NCBI GenBank assembly: GCA_958403385.1
Contig: CATXXC010000002.1
Coordinates: 62,001 to 126,000, forward strand
Source: an uncultured Collinsella sp.
GTDB taxonomy: Bacteria > Actinomycetota > Coriobacteriia > Coriobacteriales > Coriobacteriaceae
Direction of reading: 5' to 3'
Length of the DNA: 64,000 nucleotides
Part shown: in pieces, positions 44,878-52,999 of the stretch
Numbering within the stretch: position 1 is the stretch's first letter
How the letters are laid out: the number at the start of each line of letters is the position of its first letter
Program-made: the position numbers and the translations under genes
The notes under the pieces: model-generated
The model's input: only the letters and a program-made list of their open reading frames with translations
Told to the model about the DNA's origin: nothing
Database searches by the model: none

Positions 44878-45587
44878 AGACCGATGCCCGCGACCGTGTG
44901 ATCGTCGCCCTCGACTGCGACCGTGAGCGCGCACTCGAGCTCGCCTACGAGCTTTCTGGTCATGCCGCTTGGCTCAAAGTTGGCATGACGCTCTATTACG
45001 CTGAGGGCCCCGAGATCGTCAAGACCTTTAAGGACCTGGGCTTTAAGGTCTTCCTTGACCTTAAGTTCCATGATATTCCGCATCAGGTTCGCGGTGCCGC
45101 CCGCTCGGCCTCGCTTGCCGGTGCCGATCTGCTTTCGGTCCACGGCTTGGGTTCGGGCGCCATGCTCGCTGCCTGCCGCGAGGGCGCCGAGGAGGCGCGC
45201 GAGGACCGCGCCAAGCTCGTCGCCATCACCGTGCTCACGAGCATGAACCAGGATGCCTTGAGCGAGATCGGCGTCGAGTCGCCCGTGGCCGAGGAGGCCG
45301 CCCGCCTGGCAAAGCTCGCTCAGGCCAACGGCATCGACGGTATCGTGTGCTCGCCGATGGAGGCTCACGACATGCGTGAGCTGCTGGGCCCCGATGCCCT
45401 CATCGTGACTCCGGGTGTGCGTCCGGTGGGTGCCGCCCTTGGTGACCAGTCCCGCGTGGCGACGCCTTCCCAGGCTATCGAGCGTGGCGCAAGCCACATT
45501 GTGGTGGGCCGTCCCATCACCGGCGCCGACGATCCGGTTGCCGCCTTTGACGCTATTGTCGCTGAGCTGGTCGAAAACGTCGCCTAA
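44871..45587 (+). CDS. pyrF: Orotidine 5'-phosphate decarboxylase
   Basis: Last step to UMP. The 238-residue barrel has VIVALDCDRERALELA, the catalytic DLKFHDIPHQV near residue 60-70, and the phosphate-binding VTPGVRPVG and GRPITGADDP. The ATG overlaps pyrD by seven bases. pyrE is not in this cluster, so the orotate phosphoribosyltransferase must be elsewhere. Confidence 0.96.
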   Translation: MLETDARDRVIVALDCDRERALELAYELSGHAAWLKVGMTLYYAEGPEIVKTFKDLGFKVFLDLKFHDIPHQVRGAARSASLAGADLLSVHGLGSGAMLAACREGAEEAREDRAKLVAITVLTSMNQDALSEIGVESPVAEEAARLAKLAQANGIDGIVCSPMEAHDMRELLGPDALIVTPGVRPVGAALGDQSRVATPSQAIERGASHIVVGRPITGADDPVAAFDAIVAELVENVA

Positions 45588-45632
45588 AAGATTCCCCTAA
45601 GTCACCACTTTTGGGTCTCATTAGCACAAAAT

Positions 45633-45690
45633 AGCCCCTGTGCCTGCGTAAACTTTCCCATCCTTTGTGTGGAATCGCAGGTCAGGGGCT
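45633..45690 (+). terminator. Terminator of the pyr operon
   Basis: Long stem: 45633-45640 with 45683-45690 and 45643-45648 with 45676-45681, around a 27-base loop, followed by TAACTTT. Confidence 0.6.
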
Positions 45691-45773
45691 TAACTTTGGG
45701 CGCAGTATATTGCACTTTTTGCGGGTATCGTCTAACCTATGGAGCCGCGATTGGGCATTTTGTACGTTCTACG

Positions 45774-45782
45774 TGCTAAAAT
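45774..45782 (+). promoter_or_regulatory. Extended -10 promoter of mihF
   Basis: TGC-TAAAAT (45774-45782), predicted start near 45789, about 38 bases before mihF. A second candidate upstream is TTGCAC (45710-45715), 17 bases, TAACCT (45733-45738). Confidence 0.5.
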
Positions 45783-45826
45783 GCCAATTATTGAATCAGA
45801 TATAACCCAACTTTTTGGAGGTACGA

Positions 45827-46135
45827 ATGGCACTCCCTCAGCTTACCGATGAGCAGCGCAAGCAGGCTCTTGAGAAGGCTGCTGCCGCACGTCACGCCCG
45901 CGCTGAGCTTCGCGAGCAGATCAAGAAGGGCGAGAAGTCCCTCGAGTCCGTGCTCAACTCCGATGACCCCATCGCTTCCCGCATGAAGGTTTCCACCCTC
46001 ATCGAGTCTCTCCCTGGTTATGGCAAGGCCAAGGCCGCCAAGATCATGGAGGAGCTCGGTATCTCCGCTACCCGTCGCGTCCAGGGCCTCGGCGTCCGTC
46101 AGCGCGAGCAGCTCCTCGAGCAGCTGACCAAATAA
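45827..46135 (+). CDS. mihF: Actinobacterial integration host factor MihF
   Basis: Nucleoid-associated DNA-binding protein specific to actinobacteria. The 102-residue chain has a long N-terminal helix (DEQRKQALEKAAAARHARAE) and the DNA-binding helix-two-turn-helix region SLPGYGKAKAAKIMEELGIS followed by RRVQGLG. The ATG at 45827 has TTGGAGG upstream. It sits directly before gmk, the typical actinobacterial position, which supports the taxonomic guess. Confidence 0.95.
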   Translation: MALPQLTDEQRKQALEKAAAARHARAELREQIKKGEKSLESVLNSDDPIASRMKVSTLIESLPGYGKAKAAKIMEELGISATRRVQGLGVRQREQLLEQLTK

Positions 46136-46705
46136 GTGAGCGCTCAGGATTCCAAGCTCTTTGTGATTTCTGGACCGTCAGGCGCAGGCAAGGGTACGCT
46201 CGTCACTCGTGTGCGCGAGCGCCGCTCGAATCTGGGCCTGACGGTTTCGGCTACCACGCGAGCACCACGCAAAGGTGAGGTCGACGGCGTCAACTACTTT
46301 TTTCTGACGCGCGAGGAGTTCGACCGCCGCGTGGCAAACGGTGAGTTTGTTGAGTGGGCCGAGGTCCACGGTAACTGCTACGGCACGTTGGTGAGCGAGG
46401 TTCAGTCCAAGCTCGCCTCTGGTTCGTCTCTCATCTTGGAGATCGATGTCCAGGGTGCCCTGCAGGTGAAGGAGCGTTTCCCCGAGGCCGTGCTGATCTT
46501 TATCAAGCCGCCTTCGCTTGAGGTACTCCGCGAGCGTCTAGTCGGTCGCGGTACCGAGACGCCCGAGACGATTGAGCTGCGTATGGCAAACGCCGCCGAT
46601 GAGCTTGCCCTTGCCGACCGCTACGACGACGTCGTGGTAAATGACGATCTCGACCGCGCGACCGATGAGCTCGTTCGCGTTCTCGATATGCATGAAAGGA
46701 TCTGA
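46136..46705 (+). CDS. gmk: Guanylate kinase
   Basis: Phosphorylates GMP to GDP. The 189-residue protein has the P-loop VISGPSGAGKGTL, the GMP-binding SATTRAPRKGEVDGVNYFF, and LEIDVQGALQVK. The GTG start follows the mihF stop with no gap. Confidence 0.96.
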   Translation: MSAQDSKLFVISGPSGAGKGTLVTRVRERRSNLGLTVSATTRAPRKGEVDGVNYFFLTREEFDRRVANGEFVEWAEVHGNCYGTLVSEVQSKLASGSSLILEIDVQGALQVKERFPEAVLIFIKPPSLEVLRERLVGRGTETPETIELRMANAADELALADRYDDVVVNDDLDRATDELVRVLDMHERI

Positions 46706-46710
46706 GGTCC

Positions 46711-46992
46711 GTGTCCGTTGTAAAGCCTTGCATTGACGATCTTCTGGAGAAGACCGATCACAACCGCTTCCTGCTCGCTTCGCTTGCCTCCAAGCGCGCC
46801 TGCGACATCAATAGCATGCTGCGTGGCCAGCACAACCGCGTGCTTGCCGTCCAGGATGTCGATGACATCACCATCGGGCTTTCCGGTGCCGATACCATTT
46901 CGATGGCTATGGATGAGATTATCGACGGCGACATCTCTTACGACGAGGCCCGTTATGAGAAGGCGCTCGGCCACAAGGTTGCTGAAGCCTAA
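46711..46992 (+). CDS. rpoZ: RNA polymerase omega subunit
   Basis: Small subunit that helps fold beta prime. The 93-residue protein begins MSVVKPCIDDLLEKTDHNRF and has LASKRACDINSML, the conserved core. GTG start. The order gmk-rpoZ is common to most bacteria; thiI follows directly where coaBC or metK often lie. Confidence 0.92.
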   Translation: MSVVKPCIDDLLEKTDHNRFLLASLASKRACDINSMLRGQHNRVLAVQDVDDITIGLSGADTISMAMDEIIDGDISYDEARYEKALGHKVAEA

Positions 46993-48237
46993 ATGGCGGC
47001 TCGCGTCTGCCTGGTCCACTATCACGAGGTTGGACTTAAGGGTAAGAACCGCGCACATTTTGAGCATATCCTCATGGATAACATCAAGGCGGCCTTGGCC
47101 GCCTTTTCCGTGAATGCCGTGTCTCGAATTTCCGGTTATATCCTCGTGACCTTTAACGAGCATCAGGCCGACGAGGCGGCTCGTGTCATTCGCACCGTTC
47201 CCGGCGTTGCTCGCGTGTCTTTGGCGTATCACACCAATCGCGACCCTCAGGAGTACTGTGCCGCCGCCGTGAAGGCGCTGCGTGAGTTTGGCCCCTTCGA
47301 TTCGTTTAAGGTGCACGCCAAGCGCTCCAATACCGACTACGAGCTCACCTCGATTGATATCAATCGACAGGTTGGCGAGGTGCTGTGCGAGGCGTTCCCC
47401 GATAAAAAGGTTCAAATGCACGATCCCGACGCGATGGTTCACGTGCTGGTTGTTCAGGGTAGCGTTTATGTGTACGCGCGCTCCGAGCGCGGTGTGGGCG
47501 GTCTGCCGGTGGGCTCTGCCGGTAAGGTCGTGACCCTGCTGTCATCGGGTATCGACTCGCCGGTGGCGACCTGGATGCTCGCGCGACGCGGAGCCGTGTG
47601 CGTGCCGGTGCATTTTTCCGGTCGTCCGCAGACGCCAGATACCAGCGAGTATCTAGTGCAGGACATCATTCGCGCCCTTGAGCCGGGTGTCCAGATCGGC
47701 CGTCTGTATGTTGTGCCGTTTGGCGACTGCCAGCGCGAGATTTCGGTGACCTGTCCCAGCAACCTGCGCGTGATCATGTATCGCCGCATTATGTATTCGG
47801 TTGCCGAGCGCATTGCACACATCGAGGGCGCCAAGGCTATCGTGACGGGCGAATCGCTTGGGCAGGTTGCCTCCCAAACGCTTGAGAACATCATGGCCGT
47901 CAACGAGGCCGTGAAGATCCCCGTGTTCCGCCCTCTCATCGGTTCGGACAAGCAGGAGATCATCGCGCGCGCCGAGGAGATCGGTACGTTTGATATCTCG
48001 ACTGAGGCCGCTCCCGACTGCTGCACGCTGTTTATGCCGCGCCGTCCCGAGACGCACGCCAAACTCGATGCCGTGCATGAGGCCTGGGAGTTGTTCGATC
48101 ACGAGGAGATGATCGAGCGCCTGCTCAAGCAGACCGAGTATATCGACTTCGAGAGCAATACGTATAAGGCCCCTAAGACCTTAAAACGCAAACATTCGGA
48201 GCTTGCTCCGCGTGAGATTTACCAAGATCACGAGTAA
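46993..48237 (+). CDS. thiI: tRNA 4-thiouridine synthase ThiI
   Basis: Adenylates U8 of tRNA for sulfur transfer and can supply sulfur for thiamine. The 414-residue chain has an N-terminal ferredoxin-like and THUMP region (1-165) and the PP-loop LLSSGIDSPVATW near 185-197. The C-terminal rhodanese domain of E. coli ThiI is absent, as in most Gram-positives. No gap after rpoZ. Confidence 0.95.
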   Translation: MAARVCLVHYHEVGLKGKNRAHFEHILMDNIKAALAAFSVNAVSRISGYILVTFNEHQADEAARVIRTVPGVARVSLAYHTNRDPQEYCAAAVKALREFGPFDSFKVHAKRSNTDYELTSIDINRQVGEVLCEAFPDKKVQMHDPDAMVHVLVVQGSVYVYARSERGVGGLPVGSAGKVVTLLSSGIDSPVATWMLARRGAVCVPVHFSGRPQTPDTSEYLVQDIIRALEPGVQIGRLYVVPFGDCQREISVTCPSNLRVIMYRRIMYSVAERIAHIEGAKAIVTGESLGQVASQTLENIMAVNEAVKIPVFRPLIGSDKQEIIARAEEIGTFDISTEAAPDCCTLFMPRRPETHAKLDAVHEAWELFDHEEMIERLLKQTEYIDFESNTYKAPKTLKRKHSELAPREIYQDHE

Positions 48238-48247
48238 TTTTGTGCAT

Positions 48248-48280
48248 AGACCGACGATGCGCCTGCATCGTCGGTCTTTT
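48248..48280 (+). terminator. Terminator after thiI
   Basis: A 13-bp perfect stem (48248-48260 with 48265-48277) with a GCCT loop and TTTT. Confidence 0.9.
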
Positions 48281-48451
48281 GCTATCTGGGCATTTTGCGG
48301 CTAAGTGTTCATTTGCTGACGTGTGCCTGAATAAATGGACAGATTTGTGCAAGGTTTTGGTCGGTTTTTGGTTTGACCGCTAAAACCGGTGTGGGCGTGC
48401 GGAGGCTGCGGCGTTCGTTTCCTGACACGATGGTGTTGGGAGGTGTTTGCT

Positions 48452-49162
48452 ATGGCGCAGCGCGAGCAACACGAACGGGTTAAACTGATGGACCGCTGGG
48501 CAGAAAAGCTGCTCGGCCATAAGGCGATGGTCGTGGCGATCCTGGTTGTCATTGCCGCCGCGAGCGGCTTGGCGATGGCAGGTTTTGGTGGTCACTCCAG
48601 CGACGTATCGTTTGAGCGTAGTGATGAGGCGAGCGCCTCGGATGTGCGCGGGGCCGGGGATGCCTCTCCTGACGATGCCGATGAGCCGTCTGCCAAGAGC
48701 TCCTCTGCTGCCGAGGTGTACGTCGATCTTGATGGCGCCGTTGTGAAGCCTGGCGTGTACCGGCTTAAAGATGGAGCACGGGTGTCCCAGGCGATTGATG
48801 CCGCCGGAGGGCTTACGGCCGAGGCGGATGTGACGGGTCTTAACCGTGCGTCCAAGATCACCGATGGTCAAAAGATCTATGTGCCGACGGTAGGGGAGCA
48901 ACAAACGGCTGCGGCCGTCGGCGGCGCCGAAAGCAGCGCTTCCACGACCCCTGGTACAGGGTCTTCGTCGGGTCTTGTGAATATCAATACGGCAAGTGCG
49001 GCGGAGCTGCAGACGCTTTCGGGCATCGGGCCTTCTATGGCCCAGGCAATTATCGACGAACGGACACAAAACGGGGCCTTTGCCTCGGTCGATGACCTTA
49101 TGCGCGTATCGGGGATCGGTGAGAAGAAACTCGCCAAAATTAAAGATTGCATCTGCGTATGA
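48452..49162 (+). CDS. comEA: Competence protein ComEA
   Basis: Membrane-anchored receptor that binds double-stranded DNA during uptake. The 236-residue protein has one membrane segment (VVAILVVIAAASGLAMAGF, residues ~31-49), a low-complexity Ser/Asp/Ala linker, an SLBB domain (EVYVDLDGAVVKPGVYRL), and a C-terminal helix-hairpin-helix pair (NINTASAAELQTLSGIGP and LMRVSGIGEKKLAKIK). ATG 48452 has GGGAGGTG upstream. Overlaps comEC by four bases. Confidence 0.94.
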   Translation: MAQREQHERVKLMDRWAEKLLGHKAMVVAILVVIAAASGLAMAGFGGHSSDVSFERSDEASASDVRGAGDASPDDADEPSAKSSSAAEVYVDLDGAVVKPGVYRLKDGARVSQAIDAAGGLTAEADVTGLNRASKITDGQKIYVPTVGEQQTAAAVGGAESSASTTPGTGSSSGLVNINTASAAELQTLSGIGPSMAQAIIDERTQNGAFASVDDLMRVSGIGEKKLAKIKDCICV

Positions 49163-51462
49163 GTGCGACCGAGCGCGAGCATGTGATGCCACCGCGCCCA
49201 TTGATGCCGTGGACGATAGCCCTTTGTGCCGGCTTGTGTGTGAGCTGTGGCTTGGTACTTAACATGGCGGCCGATTTGCTTATGGGTGAGCGTACGACAC
49301 CCGTCACATTGCTTATGGCCATTCTCGTTGCGGCTGCGGCTTGCATCGTGTTGGCTCGGTTCCGTATGCGCCCTGCACGGTGGAGGCGATGGCTGTATGC
49401 CGCGGCTCTCGGCCTCGTGGCGGGGGCGGTCGTATCCGCGGGTTGGGCGATTGGGGCGCTGCGTGCTTCGAGGGCGCTGGATAATCGGGCTGCGAGCAGT
49501 CTTGAATTTGTTGTGCGCGGTGACCCGTCCATCAATGACGGTGCGTACTCCTATACCTGCGATGCGTATGCGGGCGAAAAGTGTTTAGGTCAGGTGCGGC
49601 TGTCGTGTGATCGCGAGCTCGGCGTCGGTTCGCATGTACGTGCTATCGGCCGCGTTTCGCGCTTTGAGAACGATGCGTATGGGCGCTCGCGTGTACTCCG
49701 AGGCGAGGTGCGCAAGGTTAAAGCCGTTCGGATAGTGTCGGTCGATGAGGGCTCTCCGGGGCCGCTGCTTCGGCTGCGAAATGGGCTGCTTGCGTCCATC
49801 GCGCCTGCGACCGACCCGGCGCGTTCGCTCATAGCCGGCATTGTCTGTGGACGCTCGGCCGAGTTGCGCGCCCAGCCAGCGGGCGACTGGTTTTCGGTGA
49901 CGGGAACGGCGCATCTTATCGCCGTCTCGGGCAGCCATTTGGCTATTGTGGGGTTTGTAATCGAGGGTGTATTGCAAAAGACTCGGTGTTCACGTGGTCT
50001 TCAACGGGCGATATTGGCGATAACGCTTGTGGTTTACGCTGCCTTTACGGGTGCCTCTCCCTCGGCCGTGCGCGCGTGCTGCATGGTGTTCGCGACGCTT
50101 GTCGTAAACGGTGCGGGGCGTCGCCGGCACGGCGCATCGGCACTCTTTGTAACCATGTCCATCTTTGTGCTGCTGCGGCCGACGGTGCTGTACGAGATGG
50201 GCTTTCAGCTTTCATGTGCCAGCGTCTTTGCCATCCTGTGCTTTTGCCCGTACGCCACCTACGCTTTGGGAGAGCTGGGTGTGCCGACGGGCATTGCCAG
50301 CATGCTTTCCGTTACGCTGTGCTCGCAGTTGGCGACGCTTCCCATCACCATTCCTGCCTTTGGTACGTTCTCGCTCATTGCTCCGCTGGCGAATGCGGTC
50401 ATCGGTCCGGTGGTGAGTCTCCTGCTTGCTGTGTCTATCGTGCTGGTTCCCTTTTCGCTCGTGGAGCCGTTGCAAGCTTGGGCACTCGTTGTGCCCATGA
50501 TTGCCGCCCGTTGTGCGTTGTTCTTCGAGCAGCTGTTTGCCGCCGTGCCGGGTGCATCCGTGAGCGTGCCGTCCGATAGCATGTGGATTTACCTAGTGCC
50601 GTGTTTGCTGGCGGTTCTGCTTGTCCGGTGGCCGCGTCCCCGTGCACGTCCTATGGCGGTGGGGCTTGCATGCCTGGTGCTCTTGGCTGCGATTCCGTAC
50701 GTCTACTGGGATCGATTCGCTCCGCCTTCGGTGACGGTGCTCGATGTGGGCCAGGCCGATGCGATTCTTATCCGCCAGGGCGGCGCAGTAGCACTCGTCG
50801 ACTGCGGGCTCGACGAGCGCGTGGTGGCGGCGTTGGTCCGCAATAACGTGCACCATATCGATGTCGTCTTTGTGACGCATTGGGATGAGGACCACTGGGG
50901 TGGTCTGCCTGCCGTGCTCGAACAGTTTTCGGTCGGAACGATTGCCGTGGCGGCTGATGCGCTGGAGGATGCTCCTGCCGAGGTGTTGAACCGACCTGGC
51001 GTGGAGTATCGGCAGGTGCGCCGTGGGGATACAGTCGACATCGGCTCATTTTGCGCCCGCGTGATGTGGCCATTCGAGTCCGTGGATGGCGAGGGAAATG
51101 AGGACTCGCTTGTCCTGCTGCTCTCTTATATTCAGGAAGGCAAGGGCCTGCGTATGCTCCTCACCGGCGATGCCGAGCTCGACCAAGAACGGGAATTCGT
51201 GCAGGAGGTGGGGGATATCGATGTCCTTAAACTTGGGCATCACGGCTCTAAGGTTTCAGTCGATGGTGAGTTGCTGGACGTCCTGAAGCCCGAGCTTTCC
51301 CTCGCGAGCGCGGGCGAGGGGAATCGATACGGCCATCCGTCCGACGCCTGTATCGATGCCGTTCAGGAAGCGGGCGGCGTGTTCGCGTGCACTATCGAAC
51401 ACGGCGACATTACCGTCACGCCGACTGCGAATGGCTTTGCGATGCGATGCCAGCGACCGTGA
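49159..51462 (+). CDS. comEC: DNA uptake channel ComEC
   Basis: Polytopic channel carrying single-stranded DNA across the membrane. The 767-residue protein has N-terminal membrane helices (~15-100), an OB-like extracellular part, the competence domain with SLIAGIVCGRS and ISGSHLAIVGF-like motif (AVSGSHLAIVG), many helices to ~510, and a C-terminal metallo-beta-lactamase domain (VTVLDVGQADAIL, VTHWDEDHWGG, LKLGHHGSKVS). All three parts of the family are present. ATGA overlap with comEA; ATG 49186 is an alternative start. Confidence 0.94.
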   Translation: MSATEREHVMPPRPLMPWTIALCAGLCVSCGLVLNMAADLLMGERTTPVTLLMAILVAAAACIVLARFRMRPARWRRWLYAAALGLVAGAVVSAGWAIGALRASRALDNRAASSLEFVVRGDPSINDGAYSYTCDAYAGEKCLGQVRLSCDRELGVGSHVRAIGRVSRFENDAYGRSRVLRGEVRKVKAVRIVSVDEGSPGPLLRLRNGLLASIAPATDPARSLIAGIVCGRSAELRAQPAGDWFSVTGTAHLIAVSGSHLAIVGFVIEGVLQKTRCSRGLQRAILAITLVVYAAFTGASPSAVRACCMVFATLVVNGAGRRRHGASALFVTMSIFVLLRPTVLYEMGFQLSCASVFAILCFCPYATYALGELGVPTGIASMLSVTLCSQLATLPITIPAFGTFSLIAPLANAVIGPVVSLLLAVSIVLVPFSLVEPLQAWALVVPMIAARCALFFEQLFAAVPGASVSVPSDSMWIYLVPCLLAVLLVRWPRPRARPMAVGLACLVLLAAIPYVYWDRFAPPSVTVLDVGQADAILIRQGGAVALVDCGLDERVVAALVRNNVHHIDVVFVTHWDEDHWGGLPAVLEQFSVGTIAVAADALEDAPAEVLNRPGVEYRQVRRGDTVDIGSFCARVMWPFESVDGEGNEDSLVLLLSYIQEGKGLRMLLTGDAELDQEREFVQEVGDIDVLKLGHHGSKVSVDGELLDVLKPELSLASAGEGNRYGHPSDACIDAVQEAGGVFACTIEHGDITVTPTANGFAMRCQRP

Positions 51463-51470
51463 CGACGTCG

Positions 51471-51500
51471 TTGGCGTGTGGTGGGCCCCTGGGCTAGAAT
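51471..51500 (+). promoter_or_regulatory. Promoter of holA
   Basis: TTGGCG (51471-51476), 18-base spacer, TAGAAT (51495-51500); predicted start near 51507. Confidence 0.55.
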
Positions 51501-51540
51501 GGCACGGAGCGAATACGAAGGCCTGCGGGAGGGGAGCGCA

Positions 51541-52503
51541 ATGTCCGAAACCGGTCTGCTGCCGGCATATCTGATCGTCGGTACCGACGGAGTCAAGCGC
51601 GATCACGCCGTCTCGCGTATGAAAGCGCGTCTGGAAAAGTCGGGTATGGTCGAGTTCAACCTCGACGAGCGCGACATGACCAAGGACCCCGATATCGAGT
51701 CGATTATCGGATCGCTTAACACCTTTCCGATGGGCAGCGAGTTTCGCCTGGTAATCCTTGATGGCTGCTCAAAGCTCGCCAAGGCGGTCTCGGAGCCGCT
51801 CGTCGAGTATCTGGCGAGTCCCAGCCCCACAACGGTTTGCCTCATAATCGCCGATTCGCTTGCCAAGAACACGCGCCTGTACAAGGCAATCGCCAAGATT
51901 GACAAGAAGGCCGTGATCGATTGCTCCGGCACCAAGCGCTGGGAGCTTCCGCGCCGCGTGCAGCAGATGGCGACGCAGCATGGCAAGTCGATCTCGACGG
52001 CGGCCGCCGAGGAACTTGTCTCGCGTTCGGGTGAAAACACTCGCATGCTCGATAACGACTTGGCTAAGCTTGCCCAAATGGTTGAGGCGCCTCAGATTGA
52101 GCTTGCCGATGTGGAACGCTGGATTGTGCGCACGGCCGAAGTCCAGCCCTGGGACTTTCTCAATGCGGTCTCGGCCCGTGACATGCGACGCTCGCTCGAG
52201 CTCTTCAATCTACTGCCCGCCAAGAGCTACGTGTGGACTTACACATTGCTGTGCGGCCGCATCCGCGAGCTTATCGTTGCCAAGGCGCTCGATGTGCGCG
52301 GACAGGGTCGTGAGCTGGCCGCAACGCTCAAGCTCCAGTCCTGGCAGGTCAAGAATCACCTGACCTGGGCACGTCGCTTTTCGATGGCAGAGCTCGTCGC
52401 AGCGCTCGAGGGGGCGGTCGATGTGGAGCTCGCGCTCAAGGGTTCGGCCGATTCTCAGACCGCGCTTTTGCTCTGGATTACGAACATCTTGAGAAAATCG
52501 TGA
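51541..52503 (+). CDS. holA: DNA polymerase III delta subunit
   Basis: Clamp-loader subunit that opens the beta clamp. The 320-residue protein has the family's layout: LPAYLIVGTDGVKRDHAVSR at the N-terminus, an AAA-like core without Walker A, and the C-terminal collar region (AKSYVWTYTLLCGRIRELIVAKALD in part). The ATG at 51541 has GGGAGGGGAGC upstream. comEC-holA-rpsT is the conserved order. Confidence 0.9.
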   Translation: MSETGLLPAYLIVGTDGVKRDHAVSRMKARLEKSGMVEFNLDERDMTKDPDIESIIGSLNTFPMGSEFRLVILDGCSKLAKAVSEPLVEYLASPSPTTVCLIIADSLAKNTRLYKAIAKIDKKAVIDCSGTKRWELPRRVQQMATQHGKSISTAAAEELVSRSGENTRMLDNDLAKLAQMVEAPQIELADVERWIVRTAEVQPWDFLNAVSARDMRRSLELFNLLPAKSYVWTYTLLCGRIRELIVAKALDVRGQGRELAATLKLQSWQVKNHLTWARRFSMAELVAALEGAVDVELALKGSADSQTALLLWITNILRKS

Positions 52504-52552
52504 TGATACCTGCCTATTTGACAAATTCGTTCTATCCCTTTGAGGGGGAGCG

Positions 52553-52561
52553 TGCTATAGT
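52553..52561 (+). promoter_or_regulatory. Extended -10 promoter of rpsT
   Basis: TGC-TATAGT; predicted start near 52568, about 69 bases before rpsT. A TTGACA at 52518 is 32 bases away and too distant to be its -35. Confidence 0.6.
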
Positions 52562-52636
52562 AGGCGCTTGCATGACCTCACCGTGTCTCAGAGGTGTCAT
52601 ACATTTTTTGCAAGGAACTCGAAAGGAACTCCAGAA

Positions 52637-52903
52637 GTGGCAAACATCAAGTCTCAGAAGAAGCGTATCCGCACCAATGAGGCAGCTCGCATGCGTAACA
52701 AGGCTGTCAAGTCCGAGCTCAAGACGCTGACCAAGCACGTCCAGTCCGCCGTCGCCGAGGGCGACGCCGAGAAGGCCCAGGCTGCCCTCAAGACCGTCAC
52801 CAAGCGTCTCGACATGGCTGCCGCCAAGCATGTTATCCACAAGAACCAGGCTTCCAACCGCAAGTCCGGTCTTGCCAAGCTCGTGAACAGCATCAACGCC
52901 TAA
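52637..52903 (+). CDS. rpsT: 30S ribosomal protein S20
   Basis: The 88-residue basic protein begins MANIKSQKKRIRTNEAARMR and ends with the conserved KNQASNRKSGLAKLVN. The GTG at 52637 has AAAGGA upstream; upstream in-frame codons would add a non-S20 extension. Single-gene unit. Confidence 0.97.
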   Translation: MANIKSQKKRIRTNEAARMRNKAVKSELKTLTKHVQSAVAEGDAEKAQAALKTVTKRLDMAAAKHVIHKNQASNRKSGLAKLVNSINA

Positions 52904-52937
52904 GTTGTAAATTTCACACCACACAGATTACGCGCAT

Positions 52938-52974
52938 AAATGGAGCCTGTTTTATGGAACAGGCTCCATTTTTT
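52938..52974 (+). terminator. Terminator after rpsT
   Basis: A 12-bp stem (52940-52951 with 52958-52969), flanked by AAA and TTTTTT so it could act in both directions. Confidence 0.92.
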
Positions 52975-52986
52975 GTATCGCTCGGG

Positions 52987-52992
52987 TAAGAT
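52987..52992 (+). promoter_or_regulatory. Possible -10 of lepA, leaderless arrangement
   Basis: TAAGAT ends seven bases before the lepA ATG at 53000, which has no Shine-Dalgarno. No good -35 was found. Confidence 0.4.
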
Positions 52993-52999
52993 AGTCCGC

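Noticed and set aside
48353..48386. GGTTTT...AAAACC inverted repeat upstream of comEA
   Set aside because: Weak, A/T-rich arms with a long loop and no T run; not convincing as a terminator or operator.
52940..52999. Longer N-terminus for lepA
   Set aside because: The added codons are the rpsT terminator hairpin.
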